The notes: generated by a model not told the origin, from the sequence alone. DNA of 64,000 nt from Acidobacteriaceae bacterium (GCA_003132405.1 PKXQ01000149.1:62001-126000), one strand, 5' to 3'; positions 27,454-37,450 are shown, counted from the stretch's first letter. Translations and numbers: made by a program.

Positions 27454-28140
27454 ATGACAGATACCAATCGCGCAACCTCGACTTCCACTTCGACTGACCA
27501 ATGGACAAGCGTGCAGGCCTATGTGTTGGCAGTGATATGCCTGCTGGTGGGAATCGCCGGCGGCTGGTTTATACGCGGCAGCGAGAGCCCGGCGTCCGCA
27601 GCCGCTCCGGCAGCGAGCGCAACCGCCCCCGCCGGAAGCGCAAATATGGGGGCGCAGGCTCCAACTCCGGCCCAGATGCAGAAGATGGCGGATACGCAGG
27701 CCGCACCGTCGATCGAGAAGCTGAAGGCCGATCCCAAGAACACCGAGCTTTTGGCCAGCATCGGCAATGTGTATTACGACGCCCAGCTCTATCCGACCGC
27801 TATCGACTACTACCAGCGTGTCCTCCAGGTGGATCCCGCCAACACCGGGGTTCGCACCGACATGGCGACCGCGATCTGGTATACGGGAAACCCTGACGGT
27901 GCGATCGCGGAATTCCAGAGGTCGCTTTCTTACGATCCGAATAAGGCCAACACCCTATTCAATCTCGGCGTGGTCGAGTGGCAGGGCAAGATGGACATCG
28001 ACAAGGCGACCGCGACCTGGCAGAAGTTGCTGGATAAGAATCCGAACTACGAGGGCAAAGAAAAAGTTCTGGAACTGATGGCGCAGGCGAAGAAGCACTC
28101 GAGCGTCAAACCAGGTACCCAGGCAAAGCCGCTACAGTAA
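27454..28140 (+). CDS. Membrane-anchored TPR protein (NrfG/CcmI-like), copy 2
   Basis: A 228-residue paralogue of the preceding gene with the same plan: Thr/Ser-rich N-terminus, transmembrane segment (VLAVICLLVGIAGGWFIRG), Ala-rich linker, then TPR units (LLASIGNVYYDAQLYPTAID, DPANTGVRTDMATAIWYTG, DPNKANTLFNLGVVEWQGK). GAAGGAG eight bases upstream of the ATG is an excellent ribosome site. It lies 74 bp after copy 1 with no terminator between and a strong one after it, so the two form an operon that arose by tandem duplication. Confidence 0.8.
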   Translation: MTDTNRATSTSTSTDQWTSVQAYVLAVICLLVGIAGGWFIRGSESPASAAAPAASATAPAGSANMGAQAPTPAQMQKMADTQAAPSIEKLKADPKNTELLASIGNVYYDAQLYPTAIDYYQRVLQVDPANTGVRTDMATAIWYTGNPDGAIAEFQRSLSYDPNKANTLFNLGVVEWQGKMDIDKATATWQKLLDKNPNYEGKEKVLELMAQAKKHSSVKPGTQAKPLQ

Positions 28141-28169
28141 CCGGCTCATCGACTCAAGCGATTCTCATT

Positions 28170-28217
28170 GGCGCATTCTTGCGGCCAGCGTCCCGCCAGA
28201 ATGCGCCGTTAGTTTTT
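28170..28217 (+). terminator. Intrinsic terminator of the TPR operon
   Basis: A long stem, GGCGCATTCT plus GCGG pairing with CCGC plus AGAATGCGCC (28170-28207), is followed by GTTAGTTTTT. Nothing else is recognised in 28141-28376. Confidence 0.85.
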
Positions 28218-28376
28218 AGCGCGGCCCCCCTGTAGAAACGCCTGATTTGATGAGCAATCTCGAGCCGGGTTTTTCTCCGCAGCAAGGCGCGTTATGCCCC
28301 TTCGTCAGCACGCGATCATCGTCAACTTGATCATTTAAGTCATTGTCTGGCATGCGTTTAGTTTTGATAGCCAAGT

Positions 28377-28392
28377 TGGCATCGCGATTGCC
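28377..28392 (+). promoter_or_regulatory. Candidate sigma-54 promoter TGGCATCGCGATTGCC
   Basis: TGGCAT-N5-TTGC with correct GG-N10-GC spacing about 85 bp upstream of the membrane-protein gene at 28478. It shares TTGCCTTT downstream of the -12 element with the candidate at 24673. Confidence 0.4.
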
Positions 28393-28477
28393 TTTCCGTC
28401 AGTGGGGCGGAACGGGTGAGCAAGCAAATAAAGTTTTCCTCTACTACAGACGTAACGAAGGCAGGTTCCCATGAGTT

Positions 28478-30119
28478 ATGAGCAACGAGACGCAAGTGAT
28501 GAACGACCCAATTGACTCGCCATTCAGCGATCAAAGCTTCGCCGATCAACGCTCGCAGCGAACTGACTCAACGACACAAAATGAAACCTCTGCGCATCGT
28601 CATAGTGAGGAGAATAGTGAAGAGAAATCCCAGAGCACGAGCCTGGCGCAGGAGTTGCGCGCGCTCTTGGAACGCCGCGTGGTTCAGTTGCTCGTCCTCG
28701 CCGGGCTTTTAAGCGCCGTGGCTGCTCGCGCCCTTATCCTGAAGTTTTCTGTTCTCGATCTCGACATCTGGTGGCATCTGAAAGTCGGCGAGTGGATCGT
28801 TGCTCACCGTGCCTTCCCTCACGTAGGAATACTTTCGCGAACCGCTGCTGCCAGGCCGTGGATGGCTTACAGTTGGGGCTACGAAGTGCCGCTATCCCAA
28901 GCCTATGCCTGGTTTGGTCTTCCGGGCGTTGGTATGTACGGCACGCTGCTGACCGTGGCCGTGGCTTACGCCGTTTATTGGATGGTCCGCCGCCTTTCCG
29001 GAAAATTCTGGGTGGCCAGTATTCTGGCGACGGTAACCTGCTCCGCATTTCTATTCAGCCTGATGCCGCGGCCGGTGTTTGTGTGCGATGATCCTGTTTG
29101 CTGTGACCCTCACGCTGCTGCTGGAGTCACAGCGTCCTGGCCGCACCGATATTCTATATTGGCTGCCACTAGTGTTTCTGGTGTGGGCAAACTGCCATAT
29201 TCAGTTTGTGTATGGCATCTTCGTGCTTGGGCTTTTCACCGGAGTGCATTTGTTACAGCAACTGGGTGCGCACTTCGGCGTTACTCCTGCCGTCGCCCAA
29301 CCCTCAACGCTGCCCGCCCGCAAACTGATTCTCATCTTTGTCGCTTGCCTGCTGGCGACCTGCGTCGGACCTTACTCGTATCATCTCTATGCCGTTGTTT
29401 TTGGCTACGCGAGTTCAAAGTTTCCTTACACCTACATTCGCGAGTTCCAGGCGCTCACTTTTCGGGCCCTTAGCCATTACCTCGAACTCCTGCTCGCGGG
29501 CGCTGCCTTCTTTGCTGTTGGCCGCAAGAGACGCATCGACCTGTTCAAACTCGCTTTGCTGACTGTCACCAGCGTCATCGCCTTCCGCACCATGCGCGAT
29601 TCGTGGTTCCTGTGTATTGCCGCAGGCGCGTGCATCGCCGACTCGTGGCGAGAAGAAGCGAGCCGCGAGCCGGACGAGACTCTTCCTGAGAAAGCAGGCC
29701 TGGCAGTAGCGCTAGCTCTGATCTTATTTCTAGTGGCGCGCAACACTGCTTTTGACACCCGCGGCCTGGACGATGCCATGAGCGGTTGGTTCCCGGTAAA
29801 GGCCGTCAACTTCCTTCGCCAAAACCCGCAGCCCGGTCCGCTCTACAACACGTTCGATTGGGGTGGATTTCTAACCTGGTACATGCCCGACTATCCAGTG
29901 GCCATCGATGGACGCACCGATCTTTACGGTGACGAGATCGACATGCGCTTTTTCCGTTCCGAGAAGGGCGATGAATCGTACATCGACGATCCTTACCTGA
30001 ACGAATCGGGAGTTGTCCTCTTGCAGAAAACGAAGCCGCTCGCCGCTGTCTTGAATGCCGATCAACGTTTCCAGAAGATTTACGAAGACCCTCTCGCCGT
30101 CGTCTTCGTGCGCCGTTAG
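28478..30119 (+). pseudogene. Polytopic membrane protein (GT-C-like) interrupted by a frameshift
   Basis: The first frame encodes a charged N-terminus, then transmembrane helices and LDIWWHLKVGEWIVAH, ending in the coding sense at SAFLFSLMPRPVFV. From about 29085 the next frame continues with MILFAVTLTLLLE, many more helices and a C-terminal soluble part (FDWGGFLTWYMPDYPVAIDG). The two parts join smoothly if one base is removed from the TTTGTGTGCG stretch at 29075-29085. The DIWWHL motif and topology recall uncharacterised bacterial GT-C/oligosaccharyltransferase-like membrane proteins. Whether the indel is real or a sequencing error is open. Confidence 0.7.
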
Positions 30120-30151
30120 TCCGCAATGGGTCAGTTTGATTTGCTTTGAAA

Positions 30152-30172
30152 GGGCACAGCTTCAGCCGTGCC
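30152..30172. repeat. GGGCACG-type short palindrome, copy 1
   Basis: GGGCACAGCTTCAGCCGTGCC, an imperfect stem-loop of the same design as those at 37142-37163 and 37234-37255. Confidence 0.5.
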
Positions 30173-30206
30173 GTAACTGCCGCAAAATAACTGCGACTTT
30201 ACAGTT

Positions 30207-30338
30207 TGCTGAAAAACGCGCCTTTGCTCCTGCTTTTGGGTGGCGCAGCGGTTTACCGCTGCGATAAAAGACCTGTTTTCAATGACGGCTTCAGCCGCTG
30301 AGGGTAACTGCCGCACACGGCATGAGTTTTTCAGCAAT
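30207..30338. repeat. MITE-like element with TGCTGAAAAAC terminal inverted repeats, copy 1
   Basis: A 132-bp block bounded by TGCTGAAAAACGC and GAGTTTTTCAGCA and containing internal palindromes GCAGCGGTTTACCGCTGC and TTCAGCCGCTGAGG. It recurs at 40038-40206 with high identity, and a fragment in reverse orientation lies at 54085-54165. No open reading frame inside. Confidence 0.75.
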
Positions 30339-30363
30339 CTTTTTAGCCGCTGGGGAAACTGCC

Positions 30364-31900
30364 TTAGTCGCCTTCTGCGACCGGCTGGAATTCCACCACC
30401 GCGATCTCGTCAAACTCCCCCAGCGACCGCACCGTGAACGCGCCACGCGAAGAACTGGCGAGCCAGTCGATGGTCGGATAGCAATTGGGACTTCCAACAA
30501 CGAGAAACCGCTGATGCAGCTGTGTGGCAGCCAGTGCTGCTTGGCCGGCGATCCTTCTCGCTTCATCGTTCAAAGACATCGGCAGCAGCACCACCGGTGC
30601 ATCAATCGGGTAATAGATAAATTGCGAGTTGAGCGCATTCTCGCTGGTGCGATCTGTCGGCAGTGGCTCGTAGTCCGCTTCAATAAAGGCGCTGCAAGTT
30701 AGAACGGGCGCGTGGTCTTGAGCGACATTGGCGTTCACCACTTCATGCGCCTTTTTAAAACTCAGCTCGTGCTTGCGGGAATACGGTGAGCTGTAACATT
30801 CGAATACCGTAACTCCCACCAAGCCTACGCAGAATATCTGCCGCAGCAAGCGCGAGTCGATGCGGCTCGTCAGCAATCCCCAGGTCAACGCGCTGCCCGG
30901 CGCAACCACCAGAAAATAGCGCGGGATAACCAGATGCAGCGAAGTAGTTGTGCTGATGCCGATGAGGATTCCGGCGGGCACCAACGCCAGAAGCGGACAC
31001 AGCAGGATTGCTGGGAAGCAGTCGGCGACTGTCAGTTTTACTTTCCGCACCAGAGCGGCCAGGAAAACCGCCGCCACAAACCCGATCAGCGTCTGCATGG
31101 GTACGAGTGTGTTCAACGCAATCCACTTCACGGGCAATTCCTGTACCACATGTGTTTCCCTCGTGTGGTAGAGGCTGAGAACCCGATAAAGCAGCGGAAG
31201 AGAAATCAGAGTAAACGACGCCAGCACTGCCGCCAGTTGTCGCGCATCGGCCGCGATCGAGCGCCGCCGCACCGCCAAATAATAAATTGCAAATGCCGGC
31301 AGGATCGCGCCGAACAAATAATGAAAGTAGAGAATCGCCGCTGCCGCTGCGCCAAACACGATCGCTTGCCGCATCTCGTGCTGTCTCATCCACCGTAGGA
31401 AGGCAAAAATCGCAGCATTGGTAGTCAGCAAGGCAAACGCGTAAGGGCGCGCGTCCGTCGCCGCAAACACCACGTTCGGCTCCAATGCGAACAAGATGCA
31501 AACCAGAAACGCGATGTCCTGCTCGAAAAGCGCGCGCGCCGCGCGAAACAAAAAAGTAAACCGCGCCCAACGGCGCCAGTGTCGACGGAATCTTGAGTGC
31601 GATCTCCTGGCTGCCTAGAATCGACTTCGCGGCCCATAGGGTATAAAGATAGCCAATCGAAGATGGCATGAGTGCCGAGCGGCTCCAGATCTTTGCGAAG
31701 CCGCCGCTTACCTGCCAGTACGCAGCCGTCTCATCCAACCAGAGCGGAGCCCGCAGCGCGAGAAGCCAGATCGACAATGAAGCAAGCAGAGCTGCGGGAT
31801 AAAGCAGCCTGGAGACAAGAGAAGTTTGTTTAGGGCTGGATGCAACTTCCCCAACGGCCGGGCGCCTGGTCTCGGGTTCGGCAAGTAAGCTATCTACCAT
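30364..31900 (-). pseudogene. GT39/ArnT-like membrane glycosyltransferase interrupted by a frameshift
   Basis: On the minus strand the first frame encodes an N-terminal helix and LRAPLWLDETAAYW, the acidic first-loop motif of GT-C/PMT glycosyltransferases, and ends coherently at LGAVYFFV. The next frame resumes with LFRAARALFEQDIAF and LEPNVVFAATDARPYAFALL, then multiple helices and a C-terminal soluble domain. Removing one base from the six-A run at 31550-31555 restores one reading frame of about 510 residues. A homopolymer position makes sequencing error quite possible. It likely transfers a sugar from a lipid-linked donor in the envelope. It lies 25 bp downstream of the 12-haem cytochrome gene. 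Confidence 0.75.
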
Positions 31901-31925
31901 GGCGGCGTACCTTCACGAGTGCGTC

Positions 31926-33812
31926 CTATTTCTTGATACCAACCGGGACCATACTGGAAGCTTTGACAGAGCCGTTGGGGTTATGCGCGGTCTCGTGACA
32001 GGCCAGCACACAGGTGTTGGTGGCGCGGTTGTAGGTGATAGGCGTGGCTCCATTCTGGGCGACGACATTGACGTCGAAATTCACCAGCCGCTGTCCGCTG
32101 ATGCTTGGGTTGGTGCCTCCCATGCCGTGAGCGGTATGACAAGTCGAACAGGTAAATCCCGCATTGATATGGCTCTGATGCTGGGTGAAACTGGCGTTCG
32201 ACATGATGTTGCTGAGGCTGTGGCACTTGCCGCAGAGCGCGTAAGGACCGTTGACGCTGAGATCGGGATTGCGAAAGAGATTGGTGACCAGCTGGCCGGG
32301 CGCGATGGTCTGGCTGAATTCGTAGCGGCGCTCGAGGATGTGGGTCCACTTCGAACCATGAGGGCCGTTCGGTCCAGGGCCTCCGGATTCGCGATTGTCG
32401 TCGCTGTTGTGGCAGTCAGTGCAGAGGATCTGGGTACCCATGACGCGGCCTGGCGTCAGTCCGTCGAGATACAACATGTTCATCAGCAGACTAGGCTGAG
32501 GCAGCGAGCTATTGCTGACGTGCGTCACCGGATGGCTCGAGGTGGAGTTGATGCTGAATTGGGGAATGATGTTGAGCGGGTCTCCGGCCGACACGGCGCG
32601 CACGGGAAGGTATCCGTAAAGGGCCTGCACGGCTTTGCCGGAGCTGCTGCCGTGGCAGCGGAAGCAGTTCTCATATTGATTGACGACCGGGTTGACGACG
32701 GTCATTCCGTCGGTGGCGCTGATTCCGGTAGAGTCTCGTTGCGACACGCGGACCAGAGGCGGCGGAGGGAAGGTTGAGACCTGAGCCGATCCGTGGCCGC
32801 TGTGGCAGTCGACGCAGGTGGCATGACGATTGTTGTTGAGGAGCGTTGCCTCGGCCGCGTCATGCTGATTGGTCGTGGTCGGAAAAGGGTGGCCGGCCTT
32901 TGGCGAAACATACTCGGCGAAGACGTTCGGAGGCGCGGGCGTGATGTTGGAGCCGCCGTTGTGGCAGGCGAGGCAATCCTGTTCGTTGGGGCCGCGCAGC
33001 AGGCGGGCTGGCCCTTGAGCGTTGTGGGGAGTGTGGCAGGAGATGCATGCGTCCGTCGCCACCGTCGTATAGCTGCCCACATTCGCCTGGGGAGAAAGTT
33101 TGTTTTGCGCGATGGCGTGGGAGCTCGTGGCCCAATCCACCAGCGGATTTACTTTGCCGGCCATTTGCCGCGACGGATCATGGCAGGCGAGGCACATCTG
33201 TCCGCTGGAACTATCGCGCACTAGGAAATTCTCCGAGACGAGATCCTTGGCCTGCACGTGAGCGTTATGACAGGAAGTGCACTCGATGTTGCCCTTGATG
33301 AGGCGGACGGCGCCGGTGGGATCGCTAGTTATGCCCTTCGCAGCTAAAGAGGAAACGAGATCGATGTTGTCTTTCAGCGGTAAGGCGAGCGAGAAAGGAT
33401 GAGACGGTTGTAGATTGCTGCCAAAGATGTCGTAGGCGTACATCGATCCCTGCATGGTTACCTGACCGTAGGCAACGGTGGTGCCGGGAGCGATGGTTCC
33501 GTCGTGACAGGAGAGGCAAAGATTGCTGTCGGCTCCCATGACTGGCTGCACGGCGCGGTTTTTCTCGGTGTCGCTCGTGTAAAGCGTGTAGCTCTGGGTC
33601 GTGAGCTTCTGGTTCCACAGCGGCACGCGGCCGCCGATGCCGTTGTGAGGCTCGTGGCAATACATGCAGAAGTCGGGACGCGCTCCGGTGATGGGAGACT
33701 TGCTGCCCGGGCCGAGATCGTGCACGCCGATTACGTCGCCGGTAAATTGCGCGAGCGAGGTTGCGCTCAGGGCGAGTAGCGCCAGGCACACGAGTAGGAG
33801 CTTCGATCTCAC
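31926..33812 (-). CDS. Secreted 12-haem c-type cytochrome
   Basis: A 628-residue precursor with a signal peptide (LLLVCLALLALSATSLAQ). I count eleven CXXCH motifs (CMYCH, CLSCH, CTSCH, CLACH, CISCH, CLACH, CVDCH, CFRCH, CTDCH, CGKCH, CSTCH) plus a C-terminal CVLACH, a CX3CH variant, giving a likely twelve haems. The N-terminal FCMYCHEPHNG followed by PLWNQ is a frequent pattern in exported multihaem proteins. Long Thr/Ser/Pro linkers separate the haem groups. The start abuts the stop of the upstream NHL gene (shared base 33812), so translation is coupled; porin and NHL genes precede it. A periplasmic or surface electron-transfer role is inferred. Confidence 0.93.
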   Translation of the reverse strand: MRSKLLLVCLALLALSATSLAQFTGDVIGVHDLGPGSKSPITGARPDFCMYCHEPHNGIGGRVPLWNQKLTTQSYTLYTSDTEKNRAVQPVMGADSNLCLSCHDGTIAPGTTVAYGQVTMQGSMYAYDIFGSNLQPSHPFSLALPLKDNIDLVSSLAAKGITSDPTGAVRLIKGNIECTSCHNAHVQAKDLVSENFLVRDSSSGQMCLACHDPSRQMAGKVNPLVDWATSSHAIAQNKLSPQANVGSYTTVATDACISCHTPHNAQGPARLLRGPNEQDCLACHNGGSNITPAPPNVFAEYVSPKAGHPFPTTTNQHDAAEATLLNNNRHATCVDCHSGHGSAQVSTFPPPPLVRVSQRDSTGISATDGMTVVNPVVNQYENCFRCHGSSSGKAVQALYGYLPVRAVSAGDPLNIIPQFSINSTSSHPVTHVSNSSLPQPSLLMNMLYLDGLTPGRVMGTQILCTDCHNSDDNRESGGPGPNGPHGSKWTHILERRYEFSQTIAPGQLVTNLFRNPDLSVNGPYALCGKCHSLSNIMSNASFTQHQSHINAGFTCSTCHTAHGMGGTNPSISGQRLVNFDVNVVAQNGATPITYNRATNTCVLACHETAHNPNGSVKASSMVPVGIKK

Positions 33813-34891
33813 TACATTCCTTCCTTCGGTTTTTTCAAACCAAAATAGTGAAAGACTTGAATGCGGCGGTTATAGGAGTCGACTATGAAAATGCGGTCGT
33901 CGTGGTCGATGAATAATCCCGTGGGCAACTGGAACTCACCCGCGTGGGTGCCTCTTTTGCCGAAGTAATAAAGAAGATCGCCCTGGCGATTGAATACCTG
34001 CACCACTCCCCATAAACCGTCGACGATATACAAATCACCTTCAGAGTCGACGCCGATGCCTTTCGGACGGAAGACGTCGCCGGTGCTGTCCCCGAGCTTA
34101 CCGATGGCGTAGTGAAAGCTGCCGTCGCGGCCGAGCGCCTGGACGCGAAAATTCATGGTGTCAACCACAATCAGATCCGGGCCATCGAGTCGCAGTTCGG
34201 TGGGAAAGTTGAATTCGAGGTTGCCTTCGCCGCGGCCGCCAATGGTTTGCAGGATGCTGCCCTGCATGTCCATCATAAAAATCTTGTCGCGCAGCGTGTC
34301 GGTGACGAAGATGCGTTGCGCGGCGGAATCGACGGCGATTCCGGTGGCGCGCTTGAAGTAGCCTTCGCCGCCTTTTATGCTGCCGATGGCGCGCTGATAT
34401 TTTCCGTCCGAATTAAAGACGAATACCTTGCCCGTCTCCGAGTCAGAGACGTAGATATTGTCCTGGGCGTCGACGGCCACGCACTGTGGCCCGAGCATGG
34501 CATCTTTCCCTTTGTCGCGGCGCTCGATGAACTTATATTTCTGTTGCGCGAAATCAAAAATGTGAACGCCTCCCGCGCCCGGATCGGTGACGATAATGCG
34601 GCCGCGCGAGTCGGTGGCGACGCTGTAGGGGCGAACCAGATTCTTGAAGTCGGGCTCGCCGGCGACGATGTCGACCAGGCGGTTCCAGAAGCCGCGCTTC
34701 GGCTTCACTTCGCGTTCGGAGCCGAAGCTCCGTTCGTAGGTGAGCTTGCGCCCGCCCTCAAGCTCAAGCACCGGAGGACCAGGATCAGGAGCCGTATTAT
34801 TGGTCTTGCGCGAGGCCCATGCAGTAGCGGCGAGCAAAGGCACCAGCAGAATTGCGACCGAACTCAACCTGCGCGCGCTCCGCATCCTCAT
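33812..34891 (-). CDS. Exported NHL-repeat beta-propeller protein, copy A
   Basis: A 359-residue precursor with an N-terminal signal peptide (VAILLVPLLAATAWA). Five to six NHL blades are visible as repeated (I/V)AVD....(I/V)YVSD....V.VF units, for example CVAVDAQDNIYVSDSETGKV, GIAVDSAAQRIFVTDTLRD and GIGVDSEGDLYIVDGLWGVV. No haem or metal motif. NHL proteins commonly accompany multihaem cytochromes in metal-reducing bacteria; a scaffold or docking role is plausible. It is sandwiched between the porin (87 bp upstream) and the 12-haem gene (1-nt overlap), forming one operon. Confidence 0.88.
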   Translation of the reverse strand: MRMRSARRLSSVAILLVPLLAATAWASRKTNNTAPDPGPPVLELEGGRKLTYERSFGSEREVKPKRGFWNRLVDIVAGEPDFKNLVRPYSVATDSRGRIIVTDPGAGGVHIFDFAQQKYKFIERRDKGKDAMLGPQCVAVDAQDNIYVSDSETGKVFVFNSDGKYQRAIGSIKGGEGYFKRATGIAVDSAAQRIFVTDTLRDKIFMMDMQGSILQTIGGRGEGNLEFNFPTELRLDGPDLIVVDTMNFRVQALGRDGSFHYAIGKLGDSTGDVFRPKGIGVDSEGDLYIVDGLWGVVQVFNRQGDLLYYFGKRGTHAGEFQLPTGLFIDHDDRIFIVDSYNRRIQVFHYFGLKKPKEGM

Positions 34892-34978
34892 CTTATTTCG
34901 CTTTCTGCGATTCTCGCCGGCCAGAGTTAGATCCAGACTTAATATCGAATGACGAAATGATTCATCGCCCCTTTAAAA

Positions 34979-36826
34979 TTAAAAGAAGTTGAACCATCGG
35001 GATACTCCAATATAGAACGCCGACACATTCTCCGCCGGCAATCCCGAGGTGCTGAAGCCTTGCACCAGATTGCTGTATCCGCCATTTAAGTACATCTTAC
35101 GGAATTGATACTGAAAAAGCGTGTTGATCTGCTTCGTGTTGTTCCAGGAGGCGATCCCCAACACATTGCTGTTGCTGTCTGCGCGGGCGTAGCTCGCGCT
35201 CAGCGTGAGCCTGCGCATGGGATTGCTGCTTAGCCCAAACGAATAACTGGTGCCGCCAAAAAGAATAAGATTGCCTGCGCCCAGCACCGGTTCCGGGTTT
35301 TGCGTCAGCACCAGGCCGGCTCCGCTTTCGATTCCGTTTCCGTTCGACTTCGAGTAGGAGCCCGTCAAGTTGATCCAGGGCGAATAGGAAACGGAGGCAT
35401 TGTAACTTTGGCTGCTGCTGTCTGTCCCCGCCTCCTGGGTCAATCCTGTTTTGTTGAAGTTGGCCCCCGCGCTCGTTCCGAATTTCCCCCAGCGCCGCCT
35501 GATATTGCCCCCATACCCGTAAGAAGAGGACATGTAAGTGATCAGAATGGTTTGCACGTTCTGCGCATAGTTAAAGAAGACACCTGTCGCCCAGCCGTCG
35601 AATCTCTTGTTGTAGTTGACCGTGCCACTGAATCCCAATACGTTCGCGCTCGAAGTGCTGACCGTATTGTCGGTGAGCGAAAGAGCAGCGTTAAAGTTGC
35701 CGCCGAGCACGACCCGCCCATAGGTCAGGCCGCCGCCGTACGAATCGGATGTATAGCTCTTGCCCAGGAAGGATTGTTGGCGATGATCGACCGAGGCCAG
35801 CGTTTGCAGATTCGGCATCAGCGAATAGCTGGCCATGCTCAATAGATCGAAGGAGTTCGAAGACTGCCCCTGACTCGGCGGCGTAACGATGCCTCCCGTA
35901 CCTACAATGGCCTCGTACAACGAGCCCGTAAGATTATTAGAGTAATCGGTGCTGACCGAAACGTGAAACTTGTTGGTCGGCTGGAAGCTTGCCGTCGCCG
36001 TATAAGTGTCAATCGTGCCGTCGTAGCTGTATCCCGCATAGTCAGAGTCAACATAAGAGCTGTTCATGTTAGCGGAAAATCCCCCGTGAAAGGGAAGTTG
36101 ATGCCCCACCGCGAATCCATATCCGTGGTTGCTGGAGGTCGCCGTCTCCGCCTGTGACGAGCCATCGAGAACCTGCGGAATATCCGAGTGCGACGTTCCA
36201 TCGCTGAAGTAGGCGCTCATGTTGAAGCCCTTCAGCATGTAGGACGACCGAAGTCCGAGCGACTTGTTATCGGTGCTGCCGGTGTCGTCCGAACCGTAGA
36301 TCGAATACTGGTTGTTTCCCATCTGGAAGTTGGCGGTCAGGCTGGGCAAGCCAGGCACCATCGCCGACCAGTTGATGCCGAGGGTTTCGCTGTTGCCACG
36401 AGTGGTGTAGTTGGCCACTCCCGGGATGGCAAAATTGCCCTCGCTGTTGTAAGCCTTGGCAAAGCTGATGGATCCAGGATAATGGCTGCCACCGAAAATC
36501 GAGGCGTTAAGGTTGACGCCGCTGGCGTCGGAGATCGATTGAAAGGCGGAGTTGTCTCGCGCCTGATTCATGAAAGGCGAAACCGTGAAGGAAACAAAGT
36601 TGGGATTGTAGTAAAAACCGGAGAGCGTGCCCGCGCCGCCGAATGCCAGGCTGTGATCGGAGTCGATCTGATTTCCGTAATCACCGTTATATCCCGCCGA
36701 TATGGTGCCGGAGAGGTTGCTGTTCAAGTCGCCGAGTTGCAGTTGCGCCGCTGCCGGCAACGCCAGCAGTGCCATCAGGAGTAGCGCCGCCAGCCCCCAT
36801 CGCGTTTTTCGGAGAACACCCGCCAC
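34979..36826 (-). CDS. Large outer-membrane beta-barrel protein (porin)
   Basis: A 615-residue precursor: signal peptide (ALLLMALLALPAAAQ) then about 590 residues of alternating aromatic/polar strands rich in Gly, Ser, Asn and Tyr, with no cysteines noted, ending in VSRWFNFF, the terminal-Phe signal for BAM insertion. The size would allow roughly 24-28 strands, comparable to MtrB/PioB-type barrels that sheath a multihaem cytochrome. Sequence similarity to MtrB cannot be judged by eye and its N-terminal CXXC is absent. Position at the head of the porin-NHL-12-haem operon supports a porin-cytochrome conduit, but a cellulose- or sugar-specific barrel remains possible. Confidence 0.85.
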   Translation of the reverse strand: MAGVLRKTRWGLAALLLMALLALPAAAQLQLGDLNSNLSGTISAGYNGDYGNQIDSDHSLAFGGAGTLSGFYYNPNFVSFTVSPFMNQARDNSAFQSISDASGVNLNASIFGGSHYPGSISFAKAYNSEGNFAIPGVANYTTRGNSETLGINWSAMVPGLPSLTANFQMGNNQYSIYGSDDTGSTDNKSLGLRSSYMLKGFNMSAYFSDGTSHSDIPQVLDGSSQAETATSSNHGYGFAVGHQLPFHGGFSANMNSSYVDSDYAGYSYDGTIDTYTATASFQPTNKFHVSVSTDYSNNLTGSLYEAIVGTGGIVTPPSQGQSSNSFDLLSMASYSLMPNLQTLASVDHRQQSFLGKSYTSDSYGGGLTYGRVVLGGNFNAALSLTDNTVSTSSANVLGFSGTVNYNKRFDGWATGVFFNYAQNVQTILITYMSSSYGYGGNIRRRWGKFGTSAGANFNKTGLTQEAGTDSSSQSYNASVSYSPWINLTGSYSKSNGNGIESGAGLVLTQNPEPVLGAGNLILFGGTSYSFGLSSNPMRRLTLSASYARADSNSNVLGIASWNNTKQINTLFQYQFRKMYLNGGYSNLVQGFSTSGLPAENVSAFYIGVSRWFNFF

Positions 36827-37141
36827 CTTCCACCCACTTCCTGCTGTCCCGGACAGCAGCCATTACCTTTCAACCTGTCCCCTGGCCTCCGCGGAACGGC
36901 GCCCGGCGCGCGGCGCAATTGCGAGGGAACGCCAGCCTTATCCTGAGCAAGGAAATGCACGTTCGCCGCCAATATGGGAATCTGCTAACTTATTGTTACT
37001 AAAGTAGATAGGAGACGACGAAGGGCGTTATCGGGCGGAGATTGAGTTATATAACCCAGCCAAATTGAGGAGCCTAGGCATTTGGCGCAAGGGGGTTGGC
37101 GAGAGAGTTCTCAGAAGCCCTATCATAATCGGTTTTGGGCA

Positions 37142-37163
37142 GGGCACGGCTTTCAGCCGTGCC
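37142..37163. repeat. GGGCACG-type short palindrome, copy 2
   Basis: Stem GGCACGGCT / AGCCGTGCC with a TTC loop; same family as 30152-30172. Confidence 0.55.
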
Positions 37164-37233
37164 GCAAATGGGCAGTTAAGGACAGGGGCTTTGCAGTTCG
37201 CTGAACAACTCCAATTCGATCGGGCCTCGGGAA

Positions 37234-37255
37234 GGGCACGAGTTTTACTCGTGCC
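37234..37255. repeat. GGGCACG-type short palindrome, copy 3
   Basis: Stem GGCACGAGT / ACTCGTGCC with a TTT loop: constant outer GGCACG, different inner pairs that still match. Confidence 0.55.
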
Positions 37256-37450
37256 GTATGTCCTCGAAAGTGTGTCCGCGCTTTAGCGCCTGAGGCCCAC
37301 TTCTAGCCAATTGCGAGAGTTTTTCAGCAAACTGTTTAGCCCCTGAGGGGAGCCGCTAGCTTACTTCCCACGTTCATCATGAGACGGTGTCTCAGTTCTC
37401 AGCGGAAACCAGTTTGGTTTCCACTGAAAACTGATAGCTGACAGCTGGTC

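Larger units (their letters stand above)
36827..37450. other. Gene-free repeat-bearing stretch
   Basis: About 620 bp without a supportable gene. It holds two GGGCACG palindromes and a degenerate piece of the MITE-like element (GAGTTTTTCAGCA near 37316, followed by GCCCCTGAGGGG). No CRP-type site was seen upstream of the porin. Confidence 0.5.

Noticed and set aside
31899-32777. Plus-strand frame opposite the 12-haem gene
   Set aside because: Shadow; the minus strand carries regular CXXCH motifs.
34112-34930. Plus-strand frame opposite the NHL gene
   Set aside because: Shadow coding; the minus strand has signal peptide and NHL blades.
34979-36826. Naming the barrel MtrB or PioB
   Set aside because: Size and context fit, but the diagnostic N-terminal CXXC is absent and homology cannot be shown without an alignment.
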